Below, in pieces: positions 52,972 through 61,802 of a stretch of 64,000 bases of DNA. Made by a program: the position numbers and the translations under genes. Origin of the DNA: Phycisphaeraceae bacterium (GTDB taxonomy: Bacteria > Planctomycetota > Phycisphaerae > Phycisphaerales > UBA1924); the NCBI GenBank assembly GCA_019636655.1, contig JAHBXB010000001.1, forward strand, positions 620,001-684,000, given 5' to 3'. The first letter of the stretch is position 1. Each line of letters opens with the position of its first letter. The notes below the pieces were generated by a model, which saw only the letters and a list, made by a program, of their open reading frames with translations, was not told the origin of the DNA and ran no database searches.

Positions 52972-53100
52972 TAAGTTCCTGCCACGCCCCCATGCATGCA
53001 GCCCGGTCGTTCAGCAGCCGGGCCCGCGAACGCGAATGGGGAGTTTAAGCGACGGTCATCGGTCAATCAAAGCCAGTTCCAACACTACCAATCGAAATCC

Positions 53101-53790
53101 TTACTCTCCCCGGAGCGCCCGGATGATCCGTGGTCGATCGCCCGCCGGCACGCCAAACACCGCCGAAGCCGCCACCATCACGTCACACCCGGCCCCCCGG
53201 ACCTCGGCGGCGTTCTCCGGCCGAATGCCGCCGTCCATTTCCAGCCGCTGGGTCGTTCGGAGCCGCGGACGAATCTGAGTCGCCTTGTCCAGCGTCTCGG
53301 AGATAAACGCCTGACCGCTGTATCCGGGGTTGACCGACATCACGAGGATGAGGTCCGGCTCCGCGAGCACGCCCAGGATGTCGGAGACCGGTGTCGGCGG
53401 GTTCAGCGCCAACCCGGCGGTGCACCCCGCGTCGTGGATCCGCCGAACCAGGCTCGCCACCCCCTGGGCCCCCACCGCCTCGATGTGAAACGTGAGGTTG
53501 TTGGCCCCCGCCCTGGCAAACGGCTCCACGAACCGATCCGGCTGCGACACCATCAGGTGAACATCAAGGAACGCGTCTGGAAACTCCCGCCTCAGCGACC
53601 GGCACATGTCCGGCCCCATCGTCAGGTTCCCCACGAAATGGCCGTCCATGACGTCCAGGTGCAGCAGGTCGGCGCCGCCATCAAGCACGCCGCGGCAGTC
53701 AGCCCCCATGTGCGCAAAGTTCGCGGAGAGGATCGACGGAGCAATAAGCGGCAGTCGATCCGGCAGGACGTCCGTGAACAGGTTCCGCAT
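53101..53790 (-). CDS. rpe: Ribulose-phosphate 3-epimerase
   Basis: The 229-residue protein opens LIAPSILSANFAHMGADCR and contains LLHLDVMDGHFVGNLTMGP, FLDVHLMVSQPDRFVEPF, LALNPPTPVSDI, ILVMSVNPGYSGQAFI and LEMDGGIRPENA. All are signature segments of Rpe with its metal-binding Asp/His residues. It interconverts ribulose 5-phosphate and xylulose 5-phosphate in the pentose phosphate pathway. The length is normal. It lies 129 bases before accD on the same strand. Confidence 0.97.
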   Translation of the reverse strand: MRNLFTDVLPDRLPLIAPSILSANFAHMGADCRGVLDGGADLLHLDVMDGHFVGNLTMGPDMCRSLRREFPDAFLDVHLMVSQPDRFVEPFARAGANNLTFHIEAVGAQGVASLVRRIHDAGCTAGLALNPPTPVSDILGVLAEPDLILVMSVNPGYSGQAFISETLDKATQIRPRLRTTQRLEMDGGIRPENAAEVRGAGCDVMVAASAVFGVPAGDRPRIIRALRGE

Positions 53791-53903
53791 GACCGCAGTC
53801 TACCCGTCGCTCCCTCGCTCCGCCGTGCACCGCCGCCGCGCGCAGCGCCCCGGGCCCGTAGAATCTGCGGTCAGGAACACCGATATTGGATGGAGTCCGA
53901 TTC

Positions 53904-55379
53904 ATGCCAGGCCAGACCGCCAAAGCGGGCCCGACTGCACCGACCCTCGAAGCCATGCGGGCACGCCTCGCCGAAATCGGCCAGGACCACGTGCTCCGCT
54001 TCTACGACTCGCTCTCGCCGGCGGAAGCGGCTGGGCTTCTCGCCCAGATTGCCCAGATCGATCTCGCCACGATTCCTTCGCTTGTGAGGGACTTTGTCCT
54101 CGGCAAGCCGGCCACAGCGGACCATTCGCATATCGAACCCGCGCCCTTCTTCCCCGCCGATCCCTTGAAGCCCCACGGCGGAACGTCCCGAACCTGGGAT
54201 GCCGGCGCCTGCCGCAAGTCCGGCGAAGCCCTGCTCCGCGCCGGCAAGGTCGCCTGCTTTACGGTCGCGGGCGGGCAGGGCTCCCGGCTCGGGTATGAGG
54301 GTCCCAAGGGCTGCTATCCCGCCGGCGCCGTTACCAACAAGCCGCTGTTCCAGATGTTCGCCGAGCAGATCCTGGCGGCGTCGAAGCGATACGGGCACGC
54401 CATTCCGTGGTACATCATGACCAGCCCGCTGAACCACGAGGCCACCGTCTCGTTCTTCAGCGAGCGGGACTACTTCTCACTGCCCCGGGCCGACGTCCGA
54501 TTCTTCCCGCAGGGCGTCATGCCCTCCTTCGACATGGCCACCGGCAAGATGCTGCTCGCTTCGCCGGGCGAACTCGCCACCAACCCCGACGGCCACGGCG
54601 GCGCCGTCAAGGCCCTGCAGGTCTCCGGCTCGCTCGCCGACATGCAGCGCCGCGGTATCGAGCACCTGTCCTACTTCCAGGTCGACAACCCGCTTGTGCG
54701 ATGTGTCGACCCCGCGTTCCTCGGCCTCCACGTCGGCGCGGGGGGCTCGGACTCCTCAAAAGAGGTCTCGAGCAAGATGATCCCCAAGGCCTACCCGGAA
54801 GAGAAGCTTGGCGTCTTCTGCTCCGTCCACGGCCGGGTCGAGGTAATCGAGTATTCCGACCTCCCGGAGCGGCTGCTCAGCGAGCGGACGGAGCAGGGCG
54901 AACTCCGGTTCCTCGCCGGCTCGATCGCGGTCCACCTGTTCTCGGTCAGCTTCCTCCAACGGCTTGCGGCCGATGCCGGCCTGCGCCTCCCGTACCACCG
55001 AGCCGAGAAGAAGATCCCGCACGTCGACCTGTCCACCGGCAAGGTCGTCAAGCCATCGCACAACAACGGCGTCAAGCTCGAGCGGTTTATCTTCGATGCG
55101 CTGCCGATGTGCAGGCGATCCATTGTCCTGGAGACGGACAGGATCGAGGAGTTCGCCCCGATCAAGAACGCAACCGGCGTGGACAGCGTCGAATCGTGCC
55201 GGCGAATCCAGACGCAGCGCAACGCTCGGTGGCTCGCGGCGGCCGGTGCCGCGATACCGCGCACCGCCACGGGCGAGCCGGATTGCACCATCGAAATCAG
55301 CCCCCTCACCGCGCTCGAGCCGGCGGATGTCCGCCCCCCGGCCCACGCCATCGGGCCGGGCACGAGCCTCGCCCTGTGA
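53904..55379 (+). CDS. UDP-sugar pyrophosphorylase (UDPGP family, UDP-GlcNAc type likely)
   Basis: The 491-residue protein has the UDPGP signature FTVAGGQGSRLGYEGPKGCYPAG (about 117-138), then PWYIMTSPLNHEATVSFF, RFFPQGVMPSFD, a GHGGAVKAL, YFQVDNPLVRCVDP and the late PHVD and LERFIFDALP segments. These fit the eukaryotic-type UDP-N-acetylglucosamine or UDP-sugar pyrophosphorylases, which make nucleotide sugars from UTP and a sugar 1-phosphate. Substrate choice cannot be told for certain. The ATG at 53904 is eight bases from GGAG. It heads a plus-strand group with a hydrolase and a thioredoxin-fold protein. Confidence 0.88.
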   Translation: MPGQTAKAGPTAPTLEAMRARLAEIGQDHVLRFYDSLSPAEAAGLLAQIAQIDLATIPSLVRDFVLGKPATADHSHIEPAPFFPADPLKPHGGTSRTWDAGACRKSGEALLRAGKVACFTVAGGQGSRLGYEGPKGCYPAGAVTNKPLFQMFAEQILAASKRYGHAIPWYIMTSPLNHEATVSFFSERDYFSLPRADVRFFPQGVMPSFDMATGKMLLASPGELATNPDGHGGAVKALQVSGSLADMQRRGIEHLSYFQVDNPLVRCVDPAFLGLHVGAGGSDSSKEVSSKMIPKAYPEEKLGVFCSVHGRVEVIEYSDLPERLLSERTEQGELRFLAGSIAVHLFSVSFLQRLAADAGLRLPYHRAEKKIPHVDLSTGKVVKPSHNNGVKLERFIFDALPMCRRSIVLETDRIEEFAPIKNATGVDSVESCRRIQTQRNARWLAAAGAAIPRTATGEPDCTIEISPLTALEPADVRPPAHAIGPGTSLAL

Positions 55380-55422
55380 CAGCCCGCCTGCGGCCACCGG
55401 CAACCGGTGCGGCGCCCCGCCC

Positions 55423-56298
55423 ATGATCGACCGATTCGCCCGATTCCCGGCCGACCTCGCCCGCCGCGCCCGGCACGCGCACCTCGCCGGCCACATCCCG
55501 GCGCTGCTTGCGCACCCTGATTGGAGCACCCCTGCTCCGACAGTCATCTGGCTCCACGGCAGGACGGTCAACAAGGAACTCGACCCCGGCCGGTACCTGC
55601 GCTGGATCCGCGCCGGCATCGCCGCCTGCGCGATCGATCTCCCGGGCCATGGGGAGCGAGCCGACCCCGACCAGCAGCAACCCGATCACACCCTGGATGT
55701 TCTTGGGCAGACCGTTGCCGAGATCGATGCGGTCATCGAGGCCCTCGCCGACCCCTCCCACGCCGGGGTCTTCGACCTTGATCGCCTGGCGATCGGTGGC
55801 ATGTCCATGGGCGGCATGGCCACACTGCGGCGGCTCTGCGAGCCCCACCCGTTTGCCTGCGCCGCCGTCGAGTGCACCACGGGCGACCTGCACTCCCTGT
55901 ACTTTGGGCCCCGCGCCGATGGCGAGACACCATGGCCGGTCCGCCACGACCCGGCGCGCGTCGAGCAGGTCGACCCGATGGCCCACATCGATGACTCACC
56001 CGGGTGGTCTCCTATTCCCCTCCTGGCCTTGCATTCTGAGGCCGACAGGGTCGTCCCCTTCAACTCGCAGCGGCGTTTCATCAGCGCGCTCGCCGATCGC
56101 TACCGCCGCATCGGCGCCGATCCATCCGTGATCCGACTCGTCTCGTGGCCTCAAACCGGGGCACCGGAAGAGCACTCCGGGTTCGGCCGTGTTGCGAACG
56201 AAGCCAAGAACGTCCAGACCGAGTTCCTTGTTGAGCACCTCCGGCCCGCCCCGCGCGCTGAGGAAGCCCGCCCGAACCCCGCTGCCGAGAGACCCTGA
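55423..56298 (+). CDS. Alpha/beta hydrolase
   Basis: The 291-residue protein has TVIWLHGRTVNKE (oxyanion region), the nucleophile elbow GGMSMGGMAT, an acid in LHSEADRVVP and a late EEHSGF for the catalytic His. The fold is that of dienelactone hydrolase and prolyl oligopeptidase-like esterases; the substrate is unknown. There is no signal peptide. It lies 43 bases after the pyrophosphorylase gene and one base before the next gene, so the three are probably co-transcribed. Confidence 0.88.
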   Translation: MIDRFARFPADLARRARHAHLAGHIPALLAHPDWSTPAPTVIWLHGRTVNKELDPGRYLRWIRAGIAACAIDLPGHGERADPDQQQPDHTLDVLGQTVAEIDAVIEALADPSHAGVFDLDRLAIGGMSMGGMATLRRLCEPHPFACAAVECTTGDLHSLYFGPRADGETPWPVRHDPARVEQVDPMAHIDDSPGWSPIPLLALHSEADRVVPFNSQRRFISALADRYRRIGADPSVIRLVSWPQTGAPEEHSGFGRVANEAKNVQTEFLVEHLRPAPRAEEARPNPAAERP

Positions 56299-56299
56299 G

Positions 56300-57670
56300 A
56301 TGCCCCGATACACCAGGACCCGTCGTGTCGTTGTCGCCGCCCTGCTGCTCGCGGCCGCCGTGCCGTCCCTCGCAGCGCCCCCGACCGATGAGCAGATCAC
56401 CATCGCCATCGAGCAGTTCCAGCGGGCCTCGTCCGAACTGGCCGGCTCATCGCCCGATGGGCAGATCTCACCCAAGCAGCGGAAGGAGCTGGCGGACAAG
56501 GCGATGGCGCAGATCGACCTCGCCCAGATTTCGACCGAGCAACTCGAAAGCCTCCAGGCCGCCGATCTCATGGGGCTCTCATCCCGCCGGCCCGAGTTTC
56601 TCGCCCGCCTCAAGGAACTCTCCCAATCTCCGGACGCCTCCGGCGCCGCGGCGGCCTCCATGCGCCTCCATTTCCTCCGGGGGCTGCCGCGCCAGGAACA
56701 ACTCGAGATGCTCCGCGCCGCCCTCACCCACCCGGGCCTTGCCGACGCCTACAGGGCCGGTCGCGCCGAGGAGACCCTGATCGCGATGCGCGGCATCCCG
56801 AAGTCCGTCCTCGATGATCTTCGCGATGTCGTCCTCGGCCTCGGCCCCGTGTTCACCGGCGAGACCGCCCCTGAAATCGTCGCCCGCACTCGGGCCCTGC
56901 TCGACGCCGCCCTGGCACTCTCGCCCGAGGACGCGGCCGCCCGCGAGCCCCTGCGATCGAGCCTGAGCGCCGCCATCGCTGCCGCGCAACCCCGGGTGCC
57001 CGCCGAGGACAAGTCCCTTGCGAACTCCCTCGACAACCTCCGGACCTATGTCGACGGCGCCTACGCCAAGGGGGAGCTCATCGGCCACCCCGCGCCAGAC
57101 CTTGACATCACCTGGTGCAGCTCCGATCCACCGATCACCTCCCTCTCGCAGTTCAAGGGGAGCGTCCTCGTGCTGGAGTTCTGGGCCAACGCCGACCGCC
57201 ACTCCATCGAGAGTTTCGCCGACATCCGATCGCTCCTCGACCACTACCAGGGCTCCCCGGTGGTCGTGCTCGGGGTCACCGGAGTTCAGGGCTTCTTCGC
57301 AACAGGCGAGACCGACGCGGACGGCAAGGCGGTGCGGATCGACACCTCCGGCAACCCCAGCCGCGAGTTTGAACTCATGCCGTCATTCATGAAGGCAAGG
57401 GGGGTCACCTGGCCGGTGGTCGCCGCGAGCCAGGGCGTCTTCAACTCCGACTACGGCGTCAGCGCGGTCCCGCACCTAGTCATCATCGACCCCAAGGGGA
57501 TCGTGCGCCACCGTGCCGTTCACCCCAACTCGAAGATCACGCCCCTCGCCGAGAAAACCGCCATGATCGACACCCTGCTGATCGAAGCCGGTCTTCCCGC
57601 TCCCCCACCGCCGGCGTCGCCGCCGTCCGAATCGCAGCCGGCCGCCGGCCCGGACCAGCCCAGCCCATAG
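56300..57670 (+). CDS. Exported thioredoxin-fold (TlpA-like) protein lacking CxxC
   Basis: The 456-residue protein has a signal peptide (RRVVVAALLLAAAVPSLAA), a helical middle (about 30-255) and a C-terminal TlpA/AhpC-like domain from about 260: HPAPDLDITW, LSQFKGSVLVLEFWANADRHS, PVVVLGVTGVQGFF, GVSAVPHLVIIDPKGIVRHRAV. The active-site position after LEFWA is NADRHS instead of WCGPC, so it cannot act as a dithiol oxidoreductase. A Pro/Ser-rich tail ends it. It starts one base after the hydrolase stop. A binding or structural role in the envelope is possible. Confidence 0.82.
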   Translation: MPRYTRTRRVVVAALLLAAAVPSLAAPPTDEQITIAIEQFQRASSELAGSSPDGQISPKQRKELADKAMAQIDLAQISTEQLESLQAADLMGLSSRRPEFLARLKELSQSPDASGAAAASMRLHFLRGLPRQEQLEMLRAALTHPGLADAYRAGRAEETLIAMRGIPKSVLDDLRDVVLGLGPVFTGETAPEIVARTRALLDAALALSPEDAAAREPLRSSLSAAIAAAQPRVPAEDKSLANSLDNLRTYVDGAYAKGELIGHPAPDLDITWCSSDPPITSLSQFKGSVLVLEFWANADRHSIESFADIRSLLDHYQGSPVVVLGVTGVQGFFATGETDADGKAVRIDTSGNPSREFELMPSFMKARGVTWPVVAASQGVFNSDYGVSAVPHLVIIDPKGIVRHRAVHPNSKITPLAEKTAMIDTLLIEAGLPAPPPPASPPSESQPAAGPDQPSP

Positions 57671-57676
57671 ACCGCT

Positions 57677-58174
57677 TCACACGCTCGGCCGCCGCCCCGC
57701 GCGGCGCCATGCGCTGACCTGCCCCAGGTGCCCCGACTCGTGATCGATCATCAGGTGAACGATCGCATCGCCCACATACGGGAACCTCTGCTTCCACCGT
57801 TCCAGCGGAATCGGCGCCGCCAGCACGGCGGACTCGGCCTGTTCGAGCACCCGTGCCAACTCGTCGTGCAAGCGCAAGTACGTGTCCATCAGCGCCGCCT
57901 TGCGCGGATACTCCGCGATGTCGTTCAGCGGCCTGGAATCGCGCCCATACCGATGCTTGATCGGATCCTCGAACGACTGCCCCTGCAGGATCGCGGCGAG
58001 CACGGGCGGGTACACGCTGATGTGGGAGAACACCCACGCCGGGTGGTTCATCGTCACGCCCGGCACCGGCTGCGACACCATGTCAGCATTGGAGAGGTCC
58101 GCGACAAGCCTCGCCGCATAGTCGCGTTGACGGTCCCACGTCCGCAGAATCGCTGAGACTAGTGGATCGCTCAT
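57677..58174 (-). CDS. DinB family protein
   Basis: The 165-residue protein has the DinB fold pattern: LVSAILRTWDRQRDYAARLVADL, MVSQPVPGVTMNHPAWVFSHISVY with the first His residues, and the final DAIVHLMIDHESGHLGQVSAWRR with H-x3-H. DinB-like proteins bind a metal and some transfer thiols. The substrate is unknown. The gene converges with the thioredoxin-fold gene and lies 15 bases before the MmgE/PrpD gene on the same strand. Confidence 0.88.
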   Translation of the reverse strand: MSDPLVSAILRTWDRQRDYAARLVADLSNADMVSQPVPGVTMNHPAWVFSHISVYPPVLAAILQGQSFEDPIKHRYGRDSRPLNDIAEYPRKAALMDTYLRLHDELARVLEQAESAVLAAPIPLERWKQRFPYVGDAIVHLMIDHESGHLGQVSAWRRAGRRPSV

Positions 58175-58189
58175 CGATGCCCCCTTCGG

Positions 58190-59764
58190 TTAGCGACGGG
58201 CCGCCTTCTTCTTGGCCGCCGTCGTCTTTGAAACCCGTGCGGCCGGCCGCGTGCGACCCGCCGACGACGTCCTCTTCCCTGAACCGACCCGCCCGTTGCG
58301 CGACGCCTTTTTGGCGGCACCCCCGCCGCCCCCTTTCGTCATCAGCCGCATGAACCTCCCCAGGGTCTTCTCGTTCTCGATCGACATGATCACCCGGCCC
58401 AACTCCGCGCAGCGTTGCCTCCCCACCACATCCTGCCCCAGCGCCGTGAACTTGACGCCGATCTCCTCCTCGGTCATCGGATCCCGCGGGTCGCCCTTGG
58501 GCACATCCACCCGCTTGGAGAACGACCGCCCGTCCGTCGTCGTGATCGTCACGCGGCTGGGCTGGAACTTCGGGAACAGCGCCTCAAACTCGTCGTTCGC
58601 CACCACCTTCACCTTGTCCATCACCGGGATCAGGCCCCGGTCCATCACCCGCTCCTCCTTGAACTGCAGCGGAGTCACCATCCCGTCGACCAGCCCCACC
58701 GCCATGCAATACGGCAGCGAGTGGTCCGCCGTTTCCTTCGAATCCGGGCGGTACTTGTGCGGATCGCCGAGGATGTCCGCCGCGCGGGCGATGACCTCCA
58801 CCCGGATCTCCGCCACCTGCTCGGCCCGGACGCCGTTCTCCTTCACGCACTTCATCATCGCCGTCAGCGGCGCGTGCGACAGCGCCTCGATCGGGTACGA
58901 CTTCATCCCGCAGTCGATGATCTTGTAGTGATCACCGCGGGTCCGCGGCAGCCCGCCGACCAGCTTGTCCGAATCAAACCGCGCCGCCTGTCCCTTGTAC
59001 TGCACGTGGCCGAACACCGCGTACAGCCCCTCCTTGCCGTCGATGATGTGCTCCGGCCCGGAATACCCGCGCGCCGCGAGCATTGCAGACTCCACGCCCA
59101 TCCGCGTCGCCCACGGGTCCACCGTGTTCTTCATGTTCGTGAGCTTGCCCGCCGTCACCGCCCCGGGAGAGAACGTGCGCGCCGCGCTGATCCCCATCGC
59201 CGCGACGTGCTGCGCCGGCGTCAGCCCCAGCACCCGCCCCGCGGCGAGCGGCGCCGCGAACGCCGTCAGCGTCGCGTGGTGCCAGCCGTACTCCCGCACA
59301 CCCGGAACCCCCGCTTCGCACAGCCGCATCTCAACCTCGTACGCAATCACCGTCGCGACGATCAGGTCCTTCCCGCCGAGCCCCTTGTACTCGCACAGCG
59401 CCAGCGGCCCCGAGATGATGTCGCTCGGATGGCACGGGTCCGCCTTCCAGTAGATGTCGTTGTAGTCCATCGCCCGGATCATGTGCCCGTTTAGGAACGC
59501 CGCATCCACCGGGTTGGTCTTGAACCCCGACACGAACGCCGTGCATCGACCTCTTCCGGCCGCGGCCATCTCCTTGTGGTGCGCGAGCAGGATGTGGGCG
59601 TCTTCCTGCTGGCTGCCGCCCAGCGCGCACCCGAACGAATCGTACAGGAAGAGCTTCGCGGCCCTGATCGCCGCGGGGCTTAGGTGCTCGTACCGCAGGC
59701 CGCTGGCCCACTCCGCCAGGTCCATCGACAGGTAACGCTTGCTCTCGGTGTGGCCGGAGGCCAT
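58190..59764 (-). CDS. MmgE/PrpD family protein (2-methylcitrate dehydratase-like) with basic tail
   Basis: The 524-residue protein is of the MmgE/PrpD family: LFLYDSFGCALGG, LNGHMIRAMDYNDIYW, CHPSDIISGPLAL, HHATLTAFAAPLAAGRVLGL, NMKNTVDPWATRMGVESAMLA and KIIDCGMKSYPIEAL. Members dehydrate 2-methylcitrate or related acids; cis-aconitate decarboxylase is also one. The ATG at 59764 follows AGGAG. The last ~50 residues, Lys/Arg/Ala/Ser-rich with KTTAAKKKAARR at the very end, look like a histone H1-like tail and are not part of the fold. It is close to an isocitrate dehydrogenase-like and an aconitase-like gene, a fitting pathway context. Confidence 0.9.
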   Translation of the reverse strand: MASGHTESKRYLSMDLAEWASGLRYEHLSPAAIRAAKLFLYDSFGCALGGSQQEDAHILLAHHKEMAAAGRGRCTAFVSGFKTNPVDAAFLNGHMIRAMDYNDIYWKADPCHPSDIISGPLALCEYKGLGGKDLIVATVIAYEVEMRLCEAGVPGVREYGWHHATLTAFAAPLAAGRVLGLTPAQHVAAMGISAARTFSPGAVTAGKLTNMKNTVDPWATRMGVESAMLAARGYSGPEHIIDGKEGLYAVFGHVQYKGQAARFDSDKLVGGLPRTRGDHYKIIDCGMKSYPIEALSHAPLTAMMKCVKENGVRAEQVAEIRVEVIARAADILGDPHKYRPDSKETADHSLPYCMAVGLVDGMVTPLQFKEERVMDRGLIPVMDKVKVVANDEFEALFPKFQPSRVTITTTDGRSFSKRVDVPKGDPRDPMTEEEIGVKFTALGQDVVGRQRCAELGRVIMSIENEKTLGRFMRLMTKGGGGGAAKKASRNGRVGSGKRTSSAGRTRPAARVSKTTAAKKKAARR

Positions 59765-59932
59765 CGTGCTGCTCCTGGTTTTCTCGCGTGTGCCCGGTTC
59801 TCGCCGCGACATGCTCGCCGGCGCGTCGCGGAACATGGTACACGGAGCGGCATCGGGCGCCTATCAGCGGCTCACCGCCCGATCATGAACACTCGTCGCC
59901 AGCCTGCATCGGCACAGGATCGCCGCTTCCGC

Positions 59933-61090
59933 CTACCCCGCATACCTCGCGACCTCCTTCGCCACCTCGATCGTCGTGTTCTTCCCGCCCATGTCGTACG
60001 TCTTGACCTTCCCCTCCTTGATGACACGGGCCACCGCGCCCTCAAGCCGGGTGGCCTTGTCCGACTCCTTGAGCCAGTCCAGCATCATCTTCGCGGTCAG
60101 CAGCATCGCGTGCGGGTTCACCTTGTACTGCCCGGCGTACTTGGGCGCGCTCCCGTGCGTCGGCTCGAAGACCGCGTACGTATCGCCAAGGTTCGCCGAC
60201 GGCGCAAAGCCCAGGCCTCCCACCAGCCCCGCGCACAGGTCGCTCACAATGTCGCCGAACATGTTCTCCGCCACCAGCACCGAGTAGTCCTGCGGGTTCT
60301 TGAACATCCACATGCAGATCGCATCGATGTTCGCCTCGTCCGCCCAGATCCCCGCGGCCTTGTACTCCTCCCCCAGCTTGCGGAAGATCCGCGTCATCAA
60401 CCCGCCCGTCTCGCGGAGCACGTTGGGTTTTTCTACCAGCGTCACCCGCTTGCGCCCCGTCTTCTTCGCGTACTCGAACGCCTGGCGGCAGATGTTCGTG
60501 CACCCCTGCACGCTCACGATGCGCGTCGACAGCGCCACGTTCTCCAGCCCCTTGTCCTTCCACGGCTTCATCTTCGGGTTGGCGCACAGCGCCGTGTACA
60601 CCCCCTCGGGCAGCGGGAAGAACTCCACGCCGCCGTACGACCCCTCGGTGTTCTCGCGGAAGACCACATGGTCGATCATCACGTCGTTGCCCGATGGATT
60701 GGTGATCCGGCTGCCGCGGTAGTTGAGCGGGTTCCCCTCGTAGCTCTTGCACGGCCGCATGTTGGTGTGCAGGTTGAACATCTGCCGCAGCTTCACGATC
60801 GGCGAGAAGTAGACGAGCTTCTTGTCCTTGAGTTCGGGGGCCAACTCCTCCTTCGCCTCGTCCTGCGGCTTGCTCGTGATCGCCCCGAACAGCCCGCAGG
60901 TGGTGTTCTGCAGCACCTTGATGCTGCGGTCCGGCAGCGGGTTCCCCTCCTTGCACCAGAACTCCCACCCGATATCGCAGTGCACGTACTCCGCATCGAG
61001 CTTCATCGCGTCGAGCACGATGCGGGTCGCCTCCATCACGTCGTTGCCGATTCCGTCACCGGGCATCCAGGCGATCGAGTACTTGGCCAT
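59933..61090 (-). CDS. Isocitrate/isopropylmalate dehydrogenase family protein (NAD-dependent type likely)
   Basis: The 385-residue protein starts AKYSIAWMPGDGIGNDVMEATRIVLDAM and contains NMRPCKSYEGNPLNYRG, VVFRENTEGSYGGVEFF, VTLVEKPNVLRETGGLMTRIF, VLVAENMFGDIVSDLCAGLVGGLGFAPSANLGD and FEPTHGSAPKYAGQ, all typical of the beta-decarboxylating dehydrogenase family. It could act on isocitrate, isopropylmalate or homoisocitrate. The aconitase-like gene beside it favours isocitrate or homoisocitrate. The ATG at 61090 has GGAG upstream. It lies about 170 bases upstream of the MmgE/PrpD gene on the same strand. Confidence 0.88.
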   Translation of the reverse strand: MAKYSIAWMPGDGIGNDVMEATRIVLDAMKLDAEYVHCDIGWEFWCKEGNPLPDRSIKVLQNTTCGLFGAITSKPQDEAKEELAPELKDKKLVYFSPIVKLRQMFNLHTNMRPCKSYEGNPLNYRGSRITNPSGNDVMIDHVVFRENTEGSYGGVEFFPLPEGVYTALCANPKMKPWKDKGLENVALSTRIVSVQGCTNICRQAFEYAKKTGRKRVTLVEKPNVLRETGGLMTRIFRKLGEEYKAAGIWADEANIDAICMWMFKNPQDYSVLVAENMFGDIVSDLCAGLVGGLGFAPSANLGDTYAVFEPTHGSAPKYAGQYKVNPHAMLLTAKMMLDWLKESDKATRLEGAVARVIKEGKVKTYDMGGKNTTIEVAKEVARYAG

Positions 61091-61170
61091 TGAACGTCGC
61101 TCCGCGAAGGGGTATCGGGACGGAAACAGACCGAGGAACCAGTATACCAGAAGCGAGACTCTCGCCCCCG

Positions 61171-61737
61171 CTACCGCGCCCGCTGCATCCGCCACGATTC
61201 CGACGCCGCCGCCCCGTCGCGCGTCCCCTCCACCCGCACATCCATGAACCCATCGGGCCGCATGGAGTACGAGATCCGGTTCGGGAAATCGTGCTTGGGA
61301 TTCTCAAAGACCAGCCGCGCCGGCGAAGTCCCCCGTTCCACGAGCCGGAACGGCGTCGGCGGGCACCGGCCCACCGGGCTCGCCAGGTACACCACGCCAT
61401 CGGGCCGCCACTCGATCCGCAGGTACTCGAAGAACACCGTCTTCGCCGCCGTGCTCGGCGGTGCCGGCGAGATGGTCCGCCCCGTCCCCAGCATGGTCCC
61501 CGCGCTCGGCGCCGTCCAGTGCTCCTCGACGCGGTCGCCATTCTCGTCGAACGCCACCCAGGACCCGGCGAGGAACGCCAGATCGGCAAGCCTCGGATCG
61601 TCCGCGACCAGGGCATTGGTCGCTACCTCCACCCCCGGCTGAGACTTCGCCGGCGATGAGCACGACGGCCCCGCGGCAAGAACCGCCAGAATCGCGAGTC
61701 CGAAGCCGACACAACACCTCGACACGCCGTAGTTCAT
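61171..61737 (-). CDS. DUF6265-like lipoprotein
   Basis: The 188-residue protein has a leader with a possible lipobox (GLAILAVLAAGPSC) and the DUF6265-type body: LADLAFLAGSWVAFDENGDRVEEHWTAPSAGTMLGTGRTI, FFEYLRIEWRPDGVVYLASPVGRCPPTPFRL and FENPKHDFPNRISYSM. This is a small beta-barrel family of unknown function. The ATG at 61737 follows AAAGGA. It lies 65 bases after the aconitase-like gene on the same strand. Confidence 0.82.
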   Translation of the reverse strand: MNYGVSRCCVGFGLAILAVLAAGPSCSSPAKSQPGVEVATNALVADDPRLADLAFLAGSWVAFDENGDRVEEHWTAPSAGTMLGTGRTISPAPPSTAAKTVFFEYLRIEWRPDGVVYLASPVGRCPPTPFRLVERGTSPARLVFENPKHDFPNRISYSMRPDGFMDVRVEGTRDGAAASESWRMQRAR

Positions 61738-61802
61738 CGCAGAGTCCTTTGGCATACCACCCCCCCGAGCGTCATTCAGATCTTCAGTGGGAGCCGCGTC
61801 AC

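Noticed and set aside
58415-61093. Long plus-strand frames (58415-59494, 59684-61093) opposite the MmgE/PrpD and dehydrogenase genes
   Set aside because: They are shadows in high-GC DNA, rich in His/Arg/Leu/Val repeats and without recognisable domains.
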